DNA of 64,000 bases from Endothia cerciana (lineage: Eukaryota > Ascomycota > Sordariomycetes > Diaporthales > Cryphonectriaceae). The notes below the pieces were generated by a model. It saw nothing but the letters and a program-made list of their open reading frames with translations, had not been told where the DNA came from and ran no database searches. Of this stretch, positions 53,583 through 64,000 are shown piece after piece (position 1 is the stretch's first letter; every line of letters begins with the position of its first letter). Location of the stretch: assembly GCA_026119935.1 (NCBI GenBank), contig JALRMH010000009.1, forward strand, positions 62,001-126,000, read 5' to 3'. A program made the position numbers and the translations under genes.

Positions 53583-54682
53583 TTGCTTCCAGAAATTGTC
53601 CCTGCGACGTCTTGCTGAGTCAAGTCCCACAGGTCGTGGTCACGATGAGGAGGGAGAAAGCGGAGGTGCGGCGCGAGGCGCGGCGAGTGTCGTCGAATCT
53701 GCGTTGTTGCCTCCAGAAAAGCTGAGTCGAGGGTTTGGCTCCCTGCGTCATTCTCGAGCTTGTGAGCCCTGGCCTGCCCTCAAGTGTCGGCGGGACCGCC
53801 GAAGTCGGTGCCGAGCAGCTTGGTACGAAGGCGGCGTCATCATTTAAGAGCCTTATGGGCAGAAGACTATATCACGGAAGTGTTCTTGATCCACGTATGT
53901 TTTCTTTGACAGGTCCAAGCCTACCTACCCTATTGCTGAAGAATTATTTACCACGAGAAAAGAGCCGCCATGATGGTTTTCCTGGCATGTGGCCGCCTTC
54001 CAGATATCCACCCAGGAGTAAAGTTTCCAAATCCCACAGAAACTATCCAACGACCTGTACCGAACCAGACTCCATGTGCTGAGAGGAAGAAAAGCCGAAC
54101 ACACGCCAATTTTGCCGCGTCCTTATCTATGCGTTGTGGAAAAGGTGGACCAGCATTATTATCCTCCGCAGAGACACCACCGGGAGCGAGGGAAGTGGAG
54201 AGAGGTCTGTATCCGAGAATAGAACCAAAACGCCCAGCCGGCCTTCCCCTGGTGTGTCAAATGATCTCATCTTTTTTATCCCGCCCTTTTCTGTATGCCC
54301 CGACCTTTTCCGCGCGTGATGCTGAAGTCCAATCATTTGATGCAACCCGAATATTGCTAGAGCGAGAGTGCGTGGTGGCATTTGACCCACGTGTCCCGTC
54401 AGAAGCCGGTGCCACTCTGGCAATTGGTGAGGAACAGTAGTGAGTGCCATCGATCGTCGTCATGTATCGTTTGGCGCAACATATTAGGCCCGGAAAAGCT
54501 GCCCGCAAAGTGGCCAGAAGAAAAAGTGTCAAAATGTGGGCCATGCCGTGGGGATCCGATCGTGACACTCATGCCGGGCATTCATGTTCGTACACAGGTC
54601 ATAATCCGTTGAGGCGAGGAATCTTAACCAGGATAGCGTCGTGATGTTTCCAAATGGAGATTGCAGGTCGCGACTGTATCGT
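53583..54682. other. Intergenic region between the CCCH gene terminator and CTP1 promoter
   Basis: Both flanking genes are on the minus strand. No protein-like frame is seen; the open frames here lack family resemblance. Confidence 0.45.
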
Positions 54683-57379
54683 TCATCGAGTCTCGACTGC
54701 CGCGGACCCCTTGTTGCCAGACGAGGCCTTGCTGGAAACATTTGCATAGCTCCATCCACCTCCAATGCTGAAACCTCCTGACTGCCGGAGTCTGCTCTTC
54801 TCCCGCTGTGCCGCCTCGTCATCCTCTTCCATGCTGAACACAAAACTCGGGTCCTCCTCATCGATTGGTGTCGTGAATCGCCCATTCGCATTGGAACCGA
54901 TCGACCCGCTGCTGATATGTGGTTCCAGGGCCCGGCTTCTCTCACCCTCCTTAGAGCCGATAGCTCCCAGACCTGAACCCACTGTGCTCGTCGACTTGTT
55001 GTTTGCGGCACTCGGGTGCAGGTGCGGGCTCGTGCCTAGGGTGCCATCGTCGTTTATCCTTGTCCGTTGGATCTGCTGCGTCAGTGCGGAGAGCGACTCG
55101 GTGCCACTGCCCGTCCTGCTTCCCGCCAGACTGGGCCTGCTGCTCGCACCGTTTTGTCCTACGAGATCGACTCCCGATGCCAGACTCGAGTTCCGCAGCG
55201 GGCTGCCCACATGGCCGAACGCGTTCGCACCCTTCAGGCTCTTGCCCAGCGGACCCGTGCCGGACTGTTCCTCCTTCTGTCGCTCGAACAGCGTATTCCA
55301 CCGGCTTGGGCTACCGGCCCCGAAGGGACTGCCGTATTTGGCGCTGCTCTCGCCTGATGCACTTTGCTCATTTCCATCTGGTACCCTCACGCTGCCCCTC
55401 CTTGCCTTCTCCGCTGGTGTGAGCAGGTCGTTGGCTAGTTCGCCCGGGACGTAGTCTTCCTCCAGGAACAGGAAGTTGTCATCCCAGTCTCGGTCCACCT
55501 TGGGCGCACTCGCGCTCAAGAGCCTCGGCTTGGCGTACCTGCTGCTGCTGCTATGCATGGCTCGGCGGCCGAAGAACTCCTCGCCTATCGGTTGCTGGGG
55601 CGGGCTGCTGCCCATGTTCTCTGCGTCTCCTCCCAGCTGTGACGGCGACAGGTGCTCGTTCGACCCGAAAGCCGAGGTGTGCAGCATCTTGAGCGTCTCG
55701 GACGTCCTCGAGTCCTTGGCGTTGCTCAGCGACGGTGACGGGGACTCGATTCCGAACTTGTTAGGTACAGAGGCGGGCCACGGTCCGTACCGGGCTGCAT
55801 GAGAGATGCCGTTGGAGTCGAAAGAGGCGGGGAGGGGTGCGTCGAGGACGGAGAGGCCCTTCACAGCCGAGACAGGCGAGAGGCCGAAGCCCCCGCGACC
55901 CATTTCGTCTCCGCCGTGGGGCGAGCCATAGGGTGAGGTCGGGCCGCTGTATTGTGTATCAATGGTGGGCAGTCCACCATCCATGCTCGGCTGCCTGCCC
56001 AGGCCCTGGTTGTATCGATCATCGGTGGCATTCGCATAAGATGTATACGGCGGCACGGCTTCAGCGCGCATGAAGGAGTTGGTGAGGGCGGAGTTGGAGG
56101 AGTGGCCGTATGCCATAGGATTCAGTCGGTTGCCGAAGTTGATGGGCGTGACGGTGACACCATTCTTGCCATAGTTGACGCGTCGGCCGTCCGGCAGGAC
56201 ATGAATGTTTGCGCATTTGGGACCAAACTTGCAATTCCCCTGTGGAAGGTGGTTTGTCAGTGCTTGTCAGGTTGCCCGTATGTACGTGCGTGTCTCGCTG
56301 TTGTGCAAGGTAACACACGGAGGGCAGCCACCACCACCATCACCTCTCGGCTAGCTAGCGCTGGTGTCATAGGAAAGGTCGTGCGTGGTACGATACGGTA
56401 CGGCACCTACCTTTGCAAAGTACTTGCAGACAGTCTCGGCTGCTGCTCCAATATCGTGGCTGAAAGGGCAGGCTGACCCGGCCTGGCATGCGCCCTGGCG
56501 GAAGAATTTGCATGGCACATGTGCGGTGTCTGTACAGAATGGTGCGGGTCAGCCAAGGGTCCAATTGGGTTCCGGATGAGGCCCTGTTGAGACACAGAGC
56601 CCGAGACGGCACGCTGTCCGAGGGGAAGAAGGCATGCTGTGGGGTCAGGTAGGTGGGCAGAAGTGGGCAGAAGTGAGGTGAAGGGTATGGTGGTGAAGGG
56701 TATTCCACCAGGGCGGGAGGATATGCCGGGGCGCTTAAAGACGTCCCCATGCCCTCGAACAAGGACACAGGGCGTCAGGGAAGATAGAGCCAGGGACGCT
56801 CAGATACAATAATATCTGGTGGGAGTGTCGGCACTCACTTGGAGGGCTCCTTGGGCCTTCAAACCTGCTGCCGGGAGGTGGTGGTGGTGGTGGTGCAGCA
56901 TTTCCAGGCCCGGGCCCAGCTGCGATCGCGTTGGTCGAGGACATTGCTGGGCTTGCGATTGACCCGCTTGCACCTCCGCCGTTGAGAACAGTGCCGCGTC
57001 CTGCCGCGCGCGAGGTGTTTGGGGTGCTAGGGGCCTTCGTCTTTGTGTGGTTGTGTGCTTGTTGGTGCTGGTGCTGCTGTCGGTGCTCGGAGAGGTTTGC
57101 GCCGCCAGGCACCCGCCTCAGCTTGTGCGGGGGCAGAGACTGCGAGTATGAACTCGAACTTGCGAGCGAGTTCAGGCTCGGGTTCGAATGGTTCGTGTGG
57201 GTGTAGGAGGTCGGTGTGCTGTAGCCGTGGTGGGTGTTGATGGCCTGGACGGCGTTGAGGTGAAGAGACCGTGGGGCGTTGTCGGCGGAAGAAAGAGGTG
57301 AAGGTTTTAATTGCTGCTGCGAGTGCTGCTGGTGCGGATGAGCCGTCAGATGCGAGGCGTGCCCCGCGCTGGACAACAT
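54683..57379 (-). CDS. Two-finger CCCH zinc-finger protein (LEE1-like)
   Basis: Exons 57379-56839, 56529-56411 and 56239-54683 (introns gtgagt...tgtacag and gtaggt...cttccacag) give 738 residues in phase. The N-terminal 180 residues are low-complexity, rich in His, Gln, Ser and Pro (HRQQHQHQQAHNHTKT, then APPPPPPPGSRFEGP). Two C-x7-C-x5-C-x3-H fingers follow: residues 187-205 (CKFFRQGACQAGSACPFSH) and 215-233 (CKYFAKGNCKFGPKCANIH), then VLPDGRRVNYGKNGVT. Such paired fingers bind RNA. The long C-terminal region is Ser/Gly-rich with many SP/TP sites and conserved-looking blocks DWDDNFLFLEEDYVPGELAN and EEDPSFVFSMEEDDEAAQRE. Fungal LEE1/Makorin-like proteins have this layout. Targets unknown. 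Confidence 0.9.
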
Positions 57380-60300
57380 GGTTGGGGGTCTTCTCCTCAG
57401 GGCTGCCTTTTGGGGGCCCTCTGGCAGCTGTTGGTAGATACTCTGCTATACTCCGCAGGGCCTAGGTCGGTGGGAACCGGTTGGGTTTCAGGGGCGGTGA
57501 GGCGGATCAATGGGAGCCAAAAATGAGGGGTCGATAGTTGCTGATAAGCCTGCGACCTGGCGCCGTGAGTGCCCACAGCCGCCGTTGACGACGGGACAAG
57601 AGGGGGCGCTGACAGGAACGGGAGATTGGCTCGCAGAGGCAGCCGGGCAGAAATAATCAAGAAAAAAAAGAGAAGAAAAAAGGAGGACAGTTCAGGAGGG
57701 GAGAAAAACGCAAGGGGAGTAAGGGAGCAAAGATTCTCGAGTCCGACAGGGTGAGATCCGACGATAACCTCCTCCTCGAACTGGGCCTAGGCAGATGCGA
57801 GCAAGCACCGTCCGGAGGAATGTCGTTATCGGTGTGGAACGAGTCGACTTTATCCCGTCTTGAACCACACAGCTTTTCCTGCCTCCCTCCCTCTCTCTCT
57901 CTCTCTCTTCCTCCGTTCCTTAATATTTTTTCCTTTTTCTTTCTTTCTGTTTTTCTGTTTTTTTTCTCCTTTGTTTCTCTGCCGGCTCGCGTATGGCACG
58001 GCGTGCTGATCCTGCTGCAGGATAGTGGCCGGGCTCAGGAGGGTGCGAGGGTAGCCTCGAGGGTCCTTAAGAATGGTTGACGGTTAAAGCACAAGATGAT
58101 ATTTGTGTCTTTCCGTTTCTGCGTCTCCCTAGTACCATGCTATCCTTTCGTCCTGTCTGATTCCGCGGGGTTTTCCTCCTTGGGCAGGCCTTTCTCTCTT
58201 CCCTTCCTTGGGTTGGCCTACAGACAGACCTCTTTGGCAACCTGGGAGGCCCGCGACTGTTTCCCGTCTCACCAACGTCAAACCGCCCAATCTCCTTGGG
58301 GGGTTTCCCGATGAGTGCTCGGACCAAGAGGTTGCCGACAGTCTGGGTCGGCCCAGTGGATACTGGGACCCCGACCGGGGGTGGGATAGGATGGGGATAG
58401 GATGGATTAGTCCAGAACAGTTCAGAGGTTGCTGGACGCACGGCTGCCACGGCCTCTCTGCCAATGAAGTTCTTTCTCAGGTTTATGCGCGCCAGCGACT
58501 CGTTCGGTTCGTGGCAGGCGAAAAGGTCGTCTGAGGTCAACCCTCTGATAGGGTTCAGTCCAGGAGGAAATGCAAAGCTGATTCGCTGAGAACCTGACGA
58601 GTGGAAGAGCGGAAGTATTCAGCCAGCTGTGCCAGGAAAGGGAGGAGGAAGAGGTTCCAGAGGAGGTGCAAGTGGAATATGGTAGGCAGGTAGGCAGTCT
58701 TAAAGGTTGATATTGCTATGGCATGTGCGGCAAAACGCGGATACTCTGAAGGCCAGGCAAGAGACAGCAGTCCCACCTGTGACGGTTCGAGAAGGGGGGG
58801 GGGGGGGAGGTGCAGGTGCGGATGTATATAGTACCGTGTGGTATGAACGGGCGGAATCACTCGATGTCACTCGATGTTACTCGAGCGTCAGAGAGGCAGT
58901 GGGCAGCAATCATAAGCATTATATACCCAAGGTATCACCTGTGTTGGTATGCCTGCTGCTTCTTTGTTGTCCTCCTCACACCACGGGTCGTCGCCTGTCT
59001 CTCCCCACCTCACTCTCGCAGAGAGATGTGAAATGAATCCGCCCTGGGCATGTATTGCTGCCCAGCTCTTGCGCCAGGAAAAGACGTGGGGCCCGGACGG
59101 CGACAGGGTGTTTTCACATCAACCAGGGACGGCGACACTGTCGCGGCAGGCGTGATGAGGTTCAAGCAACGTTGCCAGAGTACCTCGGAACGCTTGACTC
59201 GTAGAGCTGATGCTCTCGGTCGATCTAGGCACGGATAGCTGTCTGGTTCCTGGCTGGCGACTCGAGGCAGCGCGCGACCCATGGTACCGATGGAGAACAT
59301 ACAGATACATGGGACGTATGTGGGGGGTCTCGGACGGCAAGTGTCTCGTGGCTGTCGATGGTGGGCTTTCGCGGGCGGCTGATGATCCTGTGGTCACAAT
59401 CTTGGAATTTCGAATGTACCTTGAGGGGCCTCACAGACGTGACGGGCACGACGGGCTAGCGAGGCGTAGAAGAAGTGTGGGTCGTGACCATGGATTCCCG
59501 AGATGTGTCGAGACGCTCCCCGTGGCAGTGACCACAGGCAGCTGGCCGTGTCGGATGGCTGATTGGCACTCTGCCCCCGTACCATATCACAGTATGAAGC
59601 TGTATTAGTTCAGCCCTGCATAAACCTCTCCCGGATCCTCAGGGTTCATGAGAAACACTTTGACGCGTCGCTACCTAGATATGTCACCCGCTGGATACTG
59701 CACGACCGCGCCGCCGCCTCTGGCCCCAAGGACTCCACTGCACATTTCCTGAACGAGCCGTGTGCAGCTCGATGAGGCAGCGGGGGATCCTGCGATTGTT
59801 GTTAGCCTGCCCACCCCCACCCTTGCGCGAGGCTAACAATCACAGGATCCGCCTCCGTCTCCCAGATCCCCGTGGGCGTGCGTAGTGGGCCTTGATGGGT
59901 CAGGCCTGCAATGTCCAACGTGAGAACTTACAGCTCACGCACCGGCTTACACAATGCTGTTTCTCACCAGGACCCGCCGCTAGATCAGGGAGGATGGTGC
60001 CACTATGGACGGTGCCCGCCGCAGGCGGTGAACAGCGTCTGTAAGGTGCAGAAGACAAATCGTGGAAAAGTCGACCTCGGTTCACCGGACGGCTAGCGGC
60101 GCCACTGTATCTTGAGGCTTCCAAGTTGCTGGGCTGTCGTTGTCGGGGTTTAGCAACGGCCACAGTAGAGAGACCTGGGCTGCATTGGGGGCACCACTCG
60201 ATAGCGTAGTGCCGGCTCCAGGTGCATGAGATATGCACGATGGATCGAAGGCCAGAGCCTTCCCTCCGCGTCCGAACGGACACTAACGGCTGCACGTCGA

Positions 60301-60796
60301 TGCGGGTGCACAAGGTCTCTGGGGGAGTCCTCGAGGTTTGGCCGGACATTCTGCCGGGGGGTGGACGATTCGTGAGGCCCACCCCTTCTGTGGTCGGCGT
60401 GCCTAGGAAGGAAAATCGACGAGGACCCCCAGCATCCCTCCGTGCATCATCCTTGACCAAGAGCCGGCTCTTAGGAATGGAAGCCGTCACATGAGCTGGA
60501 CCCGTGGCAGTGACATCGAACCGACCACGCCCTCAGCTGCAACTTCCAGCACTGTCAAGGCTGATGGCGGGGAGGGGGGGTGCCTATCATCCGTGCATTC
60601 AAAATTTTAGACCCTCCCTCCCTGCAATCTAAGGCAAGCCCGCTTCCGGGCCTAGACATGGTCCAGATCTGGGGTGGAAGCAAAGGTCAGAAGCGCCCGC
60701 TGTGAAAGGACGAGCCCGGGCCTTGCGGAATATATGTCGAAAATATGACCTCAGAAGTCATCATTGGTCCTGTCTGCGTGGTCCAGAAAACAATGC
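57380..60796. other. Gene-free region upstream of the CCCH gene
   Basis: A 3.4-kb stretch without a convincing gene. Near 57885-57980 a CT-rich then T-rich tract marks the probable distal promoter/leader of the CCCH gene. A 14-G run lies at 58794-58807. A long minus-strand frame at 59900-60490 has no ATG at its start and no family resemblance, so I do not call it. Confidence 0.45.
59785..59850. repeat. Imperfect inverted repeat (hairpin) with 21-base loop
   Basis: Left arm 59785-59808 (ggatcctgcgattgtt then gttagcct) and right arm 59830-59850 (aggctaacaatcacaggatcc) pair over 21 positions, with one G-T type mismatch and a three-base bulge. The C-rich loop is gcccacccccacc then cttgcgcg. It stands alone in gene-free DNA; could be a miniature element end pair, a structured RNA or chance. 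Confidence 0.6.
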
Positions 60797-60932
60797 GGGG
60801 GGGGGGGGGGGGGGCAAAAAAGTCCACGGAAACCCAAAAACCAATCGGGGTAGAGCGAGGGCCAGTCAAGAACCGGGCGGAGGCCCGACGAACAAGGGTA
60901 NNNNNNNNNNCCCCCCCACCCCCCCCCCCCCC

Positions 60933-60972
<40 letters not shown>

Positions 60973-61090
60973 CCGCCCGCCCCCCCCCCCCCCCCCCCCA
61001 GATCTGTCCTCGGAACCAGAGAAGCCATGCAGGTTCGACCTTGGGCCTGACAGGAACGGAGCTGCGGCGCGACGAGATAGGGTAGCCCCA
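60797..61090. repeat. Homopolymer G/C tracts, 10-N assembly gap and degenerate direct repeat
   Basis: An 18-G run at 60797-60814 is followed by unique sequence, ten N at 60901-60910 and a nearly pure poly-C tract at 60911-60999. The sequence after the G run (from gtccacggaa at about 60820) resembles that after the C tract (from gtcctcggaa at about 61006): roughly 80 bases at about 60 percent by eye, both ending gggta. This suggests tandem copies and a collapsed or misjoined region around the gap. Confidence 0.6.
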
Positions 61091-63681
61091 GGTCTAGGGG
61101 TTACCCAGGTGAGTGTTCTCAGGTGACTGGTGGTAGACTTTCCCTCAATGCAGAAGCCTATACCTCCCCTACTCAAAGATGCCTACTATATTCCTTCAGA
61201 ATCGCTAGCATTATAAGTCGAAATATCATGAGTGTCACTGTCGGTTCAGAGGTCGTCACCGTCTTCCCTCCCTCACGTCAGTGGCCTTCATGCAGGACTT
61301 GGTCGGAGCGGTCCTGTTTCTATGGATTTTCTTGATCTTGTCTCCTCCGCGGTTGATCACGCTGGGGGGTGGGGGTGTCATGGCTGGGCCGCAGTGAAAC
61401 CGCAGACTGCATATTCCCTTCAACAGGGTGCTCACCGTTGCATTGTCAAGCGGACACATCTTCGCAAAGCGGCCGCTACCCCGAGACATCACGCCGGTAC
61501 CCACTCGGCTGGGCATACCCGCCATGCCCCGGAAGGTCCTGGTCCTCGATGCTAATGTAGTGCAGCGGCAGCGTTGGTCACGATGAGATCGACATCGCAT
61601 CCGATATGACGAAGTCGACGCCAAGGAGCAGGGCGTAGTTCTCGGGGTAAGCAGAAGATACAGCGACGCCGGCTTCGAGCCGGATCCGACTTTCTCTCCG
61701 GTCCGAAATTCGCCCCTCCAACGTTGAATTCACACCACCCCCGCTGAGGTAGGGCACAAACCAGGGTCGTGAAGTAGGTCGACAACAGCTGAGATGACCC
61801 TTAAGCGGCTCGCTAGAACCCTTTTAGCTGCCCTCCATCACCAGTGTCTGCCTCGTACCGGCTCGAAAGGGAAGGGGACTCGCCGTGGCGGGGCAAAGGC
61901 CCGCGGGGTCATGAGCTACGATCACGGGAAGGATGATCCGGGAAGGTGTGGCTGCTGTCGATATCTAGATGTCGCTGCAGGCCTGTAGGTAGGTAAGCGC
62001 CATGATGGATGGCTGTCTTACGCACGAGTTGCAAGGACGGGCGGGCGGGCATCTTCCACGGGGGGTGGACGGCACAAGGGCAGCTCGACAAGAAGTGAAT
62101 CGTCCTTCATGGCGGCCGGGGCCGGCGACGAGGTCGAGCGGTCTGACGGCAAAGGCAACGCGAAGTCTCAGGCCGGCGGTTATTCAGTCAGATGCTGAGT
62201 CGCCAGTCCCGCTGTCTCATCTGATCTAGAAGATATACGCAGGCCATCTCAGCCTAGACCGCCCGTCGCGACCTGTCCAAGAGTCTTGTCGGGACGCCTC
62301 CTGGCTGCTGTACGACTACGCTTATCGCGCGGACACTCCCTCGCTGCCACCACTGACAGTGCGATCGCCCACCCGTTGTCTTTGCGCAACCTCGGGAATC
62401 TGTGCCCGATGCTGCAAGCCGTGCATGAGTGTGCGATTTCAGGCAGTGAGATCTCGCTTGTCGACCTGGTCGCCGCCATGTCCTCCGTAGCGGTTTGCAG
62501 ACATGCGAAGGGGACGAGGTCACTGGTACCGTAGCAGCAAATGCCGTTGGTCGAGTGAAAGACCAGGTTCACCCCTGAAGAATGCCCGTTCTTGCGACGG
62601 CTCGTGGCGTTGGAGGTGCTGAACCAACATACGCACAAGGAACCCGCCCCGGCCACATTCGCAAGGGAAGACCCGACTGCACGTCGTCCAAGGTCGGTGC
62701 ACGATGCGAGCCGTCTGTGCGACAACATCTCTAGCCTCGTGCTTGAGGATATACTCGCGGCTCGCGCGTTTATAGAAAATGCCACGCTTGGCTTCCCGTG
62801 GCCCTTTGTGCCGCCTCTCCGCTCTCATCCTCGTCACTGCTGAGGGGCGCAGAGAAGGCATGGCCGCCAAGGGACCGGCGATGAGATGAGTCCACTGATG
62901 ATGATCTCGAGAATGACATTCAGAAAAGGAGACTCCTGACTGGATACTGAAGCGGCAATCTACAGGGCGACCTCGCTTCGCATCACTGCGGGTGTTCACC
63001 GGAGATCATCGCCCTGCACTTCCCGCAGGAGAGAGCCCGGGAGGGTCACATCGACGATGGGGTGTTGTGAAGGGCTAATTGTCCTCAAAGGTGCATAGCG
63101 GAGACTGTACCGGAGTACTTCCGTACATGCCGGCACCCAAATAGTGACTTTGTCGAGGTTCCGCCCTCCCTCCTTCGCCCCTCGGGCCTCTGAGGCCCTA
63201 CAGATGATCCCGACCACAGCCACTCGCCCGTCAAAGGATGATGACGGGGCGGTTGGGCTTGAAGCTGGTATTGCTTCTCTAGCGCCTTGCTGTTGGCCCA
63301 CGTTCTAATCTCAGGGGCCCCAGATTTATGCACTCCTTTCGGCATCGACAAGATCACTGTGCTGATCAGCAGATCATTAACGCTATACCATGTCTGGCCG
63401 ATCAGGTCATGACCAGCCAATCGAGCCTGTAATCCCTGGGTTGTGTGAGTCCAGAGGGAGCTGGACCGTTCGGGATTGTCAGTCAGCCTCCACGCACCAC
63501 CCGTATGCACGCCCCACGCACCACCAGGACAGAGTACAGACCATCTGGCCGTAAGAAATCAAAGGCAAAGTTAAACAAGGGTTCTTTCTATCTTTCATCA
63601 CTAGGCCATTCTGCACACCACCATTATTAACCTCTGGACCCCCATCCTTCCATCTGCTACCCACCACCATATCCCTTGTCG
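61091..63681. other. Gene-free region near the right end
   Basis: No frame carries a recognisable domain or splice-supported structure. A minus-strand frame at 62249-62785 starts like a presequence (AFSINARAASISSSTRLEML) but has no ATG and no known family. Confidence 0.4.
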
Positions 63682-64000
63682 ATGATCGTTACCCTTCTCC
63701 ATCTGGTCCAGTCAGGTCACACAATCCCTCCCCCAGAAAACGCATTCACCATCTTCAGGTTCGACGGCACTCGTACCTTCAAGTATCCCTTCTCACACGG
63801 TCATATTGAACAAATGGCCTTTCCTTGTCAAGTCCTTCGCTCACGGTCCAGACTGATCATCGTCGTCACCTTGTTGCCACCTGTGCGGATCTTATTCCCA
63901 AGCTCATTCCCGCTTATTCTAAAGCTCAGCCGGCGTCGAATGCTACACTCCAGTTCTTCAACGGATCAAACTCCTTGTATTAGCCAGATGCATCGATGCC
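63682..64000 (+). CDS. Possible 5' end of a gene running off the window
   Basis: ATG at 63682 opens a frame (MIVTLLHLVQSGHTIPPPEN, then AFTIFRFDGTRTFKYPF) that stays open to the window's last bases. Upstream sequence near 63590-63670 is CT-rich, as in fungal promoters. No family is recognised, and the second half is Arg/Ser-rich and less protein-like, perhaps an intron. Low confidence. Confidence 0.2.
   Translation, partial: MIVTLLHLVQSGHTIPPPENAFTIFRFDGTRTFKYPFSHGHIEQMAFPCQVLRSRSRLIIVVTLLPPVRILFPSSFPLILKLSRRRMLHSSSSTDQTPCISQMHRC

Noticed and set aside
59900..60490. A 196-codon minus-strand open frame
   Set aside because: It lacks an ATG at its start, has no family resemblance, and lies in GC-rich gene-free DNA.
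60687..61176. Glycine- or proline-rich proteins across the poly-C gap
   Set aside because: They are homopolymer translations interrupted by N; not genes.
1..64000. CRISPR arrays, bacterial operons or phage genes
   Set aside because: Introns, tRNA type and gene families are all fungal; no spaced direct-repeat array was seen.

Overview
The window is nuclear DNA of a filamentous ascomycete (Pezizomycotina; the gene set and style fit Sordariomycetes, but the species cannot be named from sequence alone). Evidence: short GT-AG introns of about 45-300 bp with CTAAC/CTGAC-like branch points, fungal-only families (WSC, HET, DUF3112, RTC5, GPR1/FUN34 acetate transporter, fungal rhodopsin domain), an intronless tRNA-Thr, and C-to-T/G-to-A decay of duplicated or mobile sequence that looks like repeat-induced point mutation (RIP).

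Layout. 1-7.4 kb: 3' end of ribosomal protein S2, a large secreted WSC protein and a divergently placed acetate transporter. 7.4-12.8 kb is gene-poor. 12.8-15.9 kb holds an unrecognised gene for which I could build a phase-coherent six-exon model. 16.2-24.3 kb is a housekeeping block: type D beta-carbonic anhydrase, tRNA-Thr(AGU), threonine dehydratase ILV1 divergent from the cytochrome oxidase assembly protein RCF1, and the TLDc protein RTC5.

24.3-46 kb is an accessory island. It contains two intact HET-domain genes, an intact DUF3112 seven-helix receptor-like gene, a small SMP-like gene with a GC-AG intron, and many broken genes: an ERG26-like sterol dehydrogenase, a LINE reverse transcriptase, a LysM effector-like gene, a cytochrome P450 tail joined to a truncated rhodopsin-domain gene, and an alkylsulfatase. 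It also carries a 741-bp element bounded by 30-bp inverted repeats and a 115-bp inverted duplication whose differences are almost all one-directional transitions. AT-rich gene-free stretches separate these.

46-57.4 kb returns to conserved genes: isoaspartyl methyltransferase, BSD2/NDFIP-like ubiquitin-ligase adaptor, a CBP6/UQCC2-like bc1 assembly factor, the mitochondrial citrate carrier CTP1 and a two-finger CCCH zinc-finger protein. 57.4-64 kb shows no convincing gene; it has long homopolymer G/C tracts and a 10-N gap inside a poly-C tract.

Several housekeeping products act in mitochondria (RCF1, CBP6-like, CTP1, probably ILV1), but there is no sign of an operon-like cluster; the overall picture is a conserved backbone interrupted by a RIP-scarred island of self/non-self-recognition and secondary-metabolism remnants.
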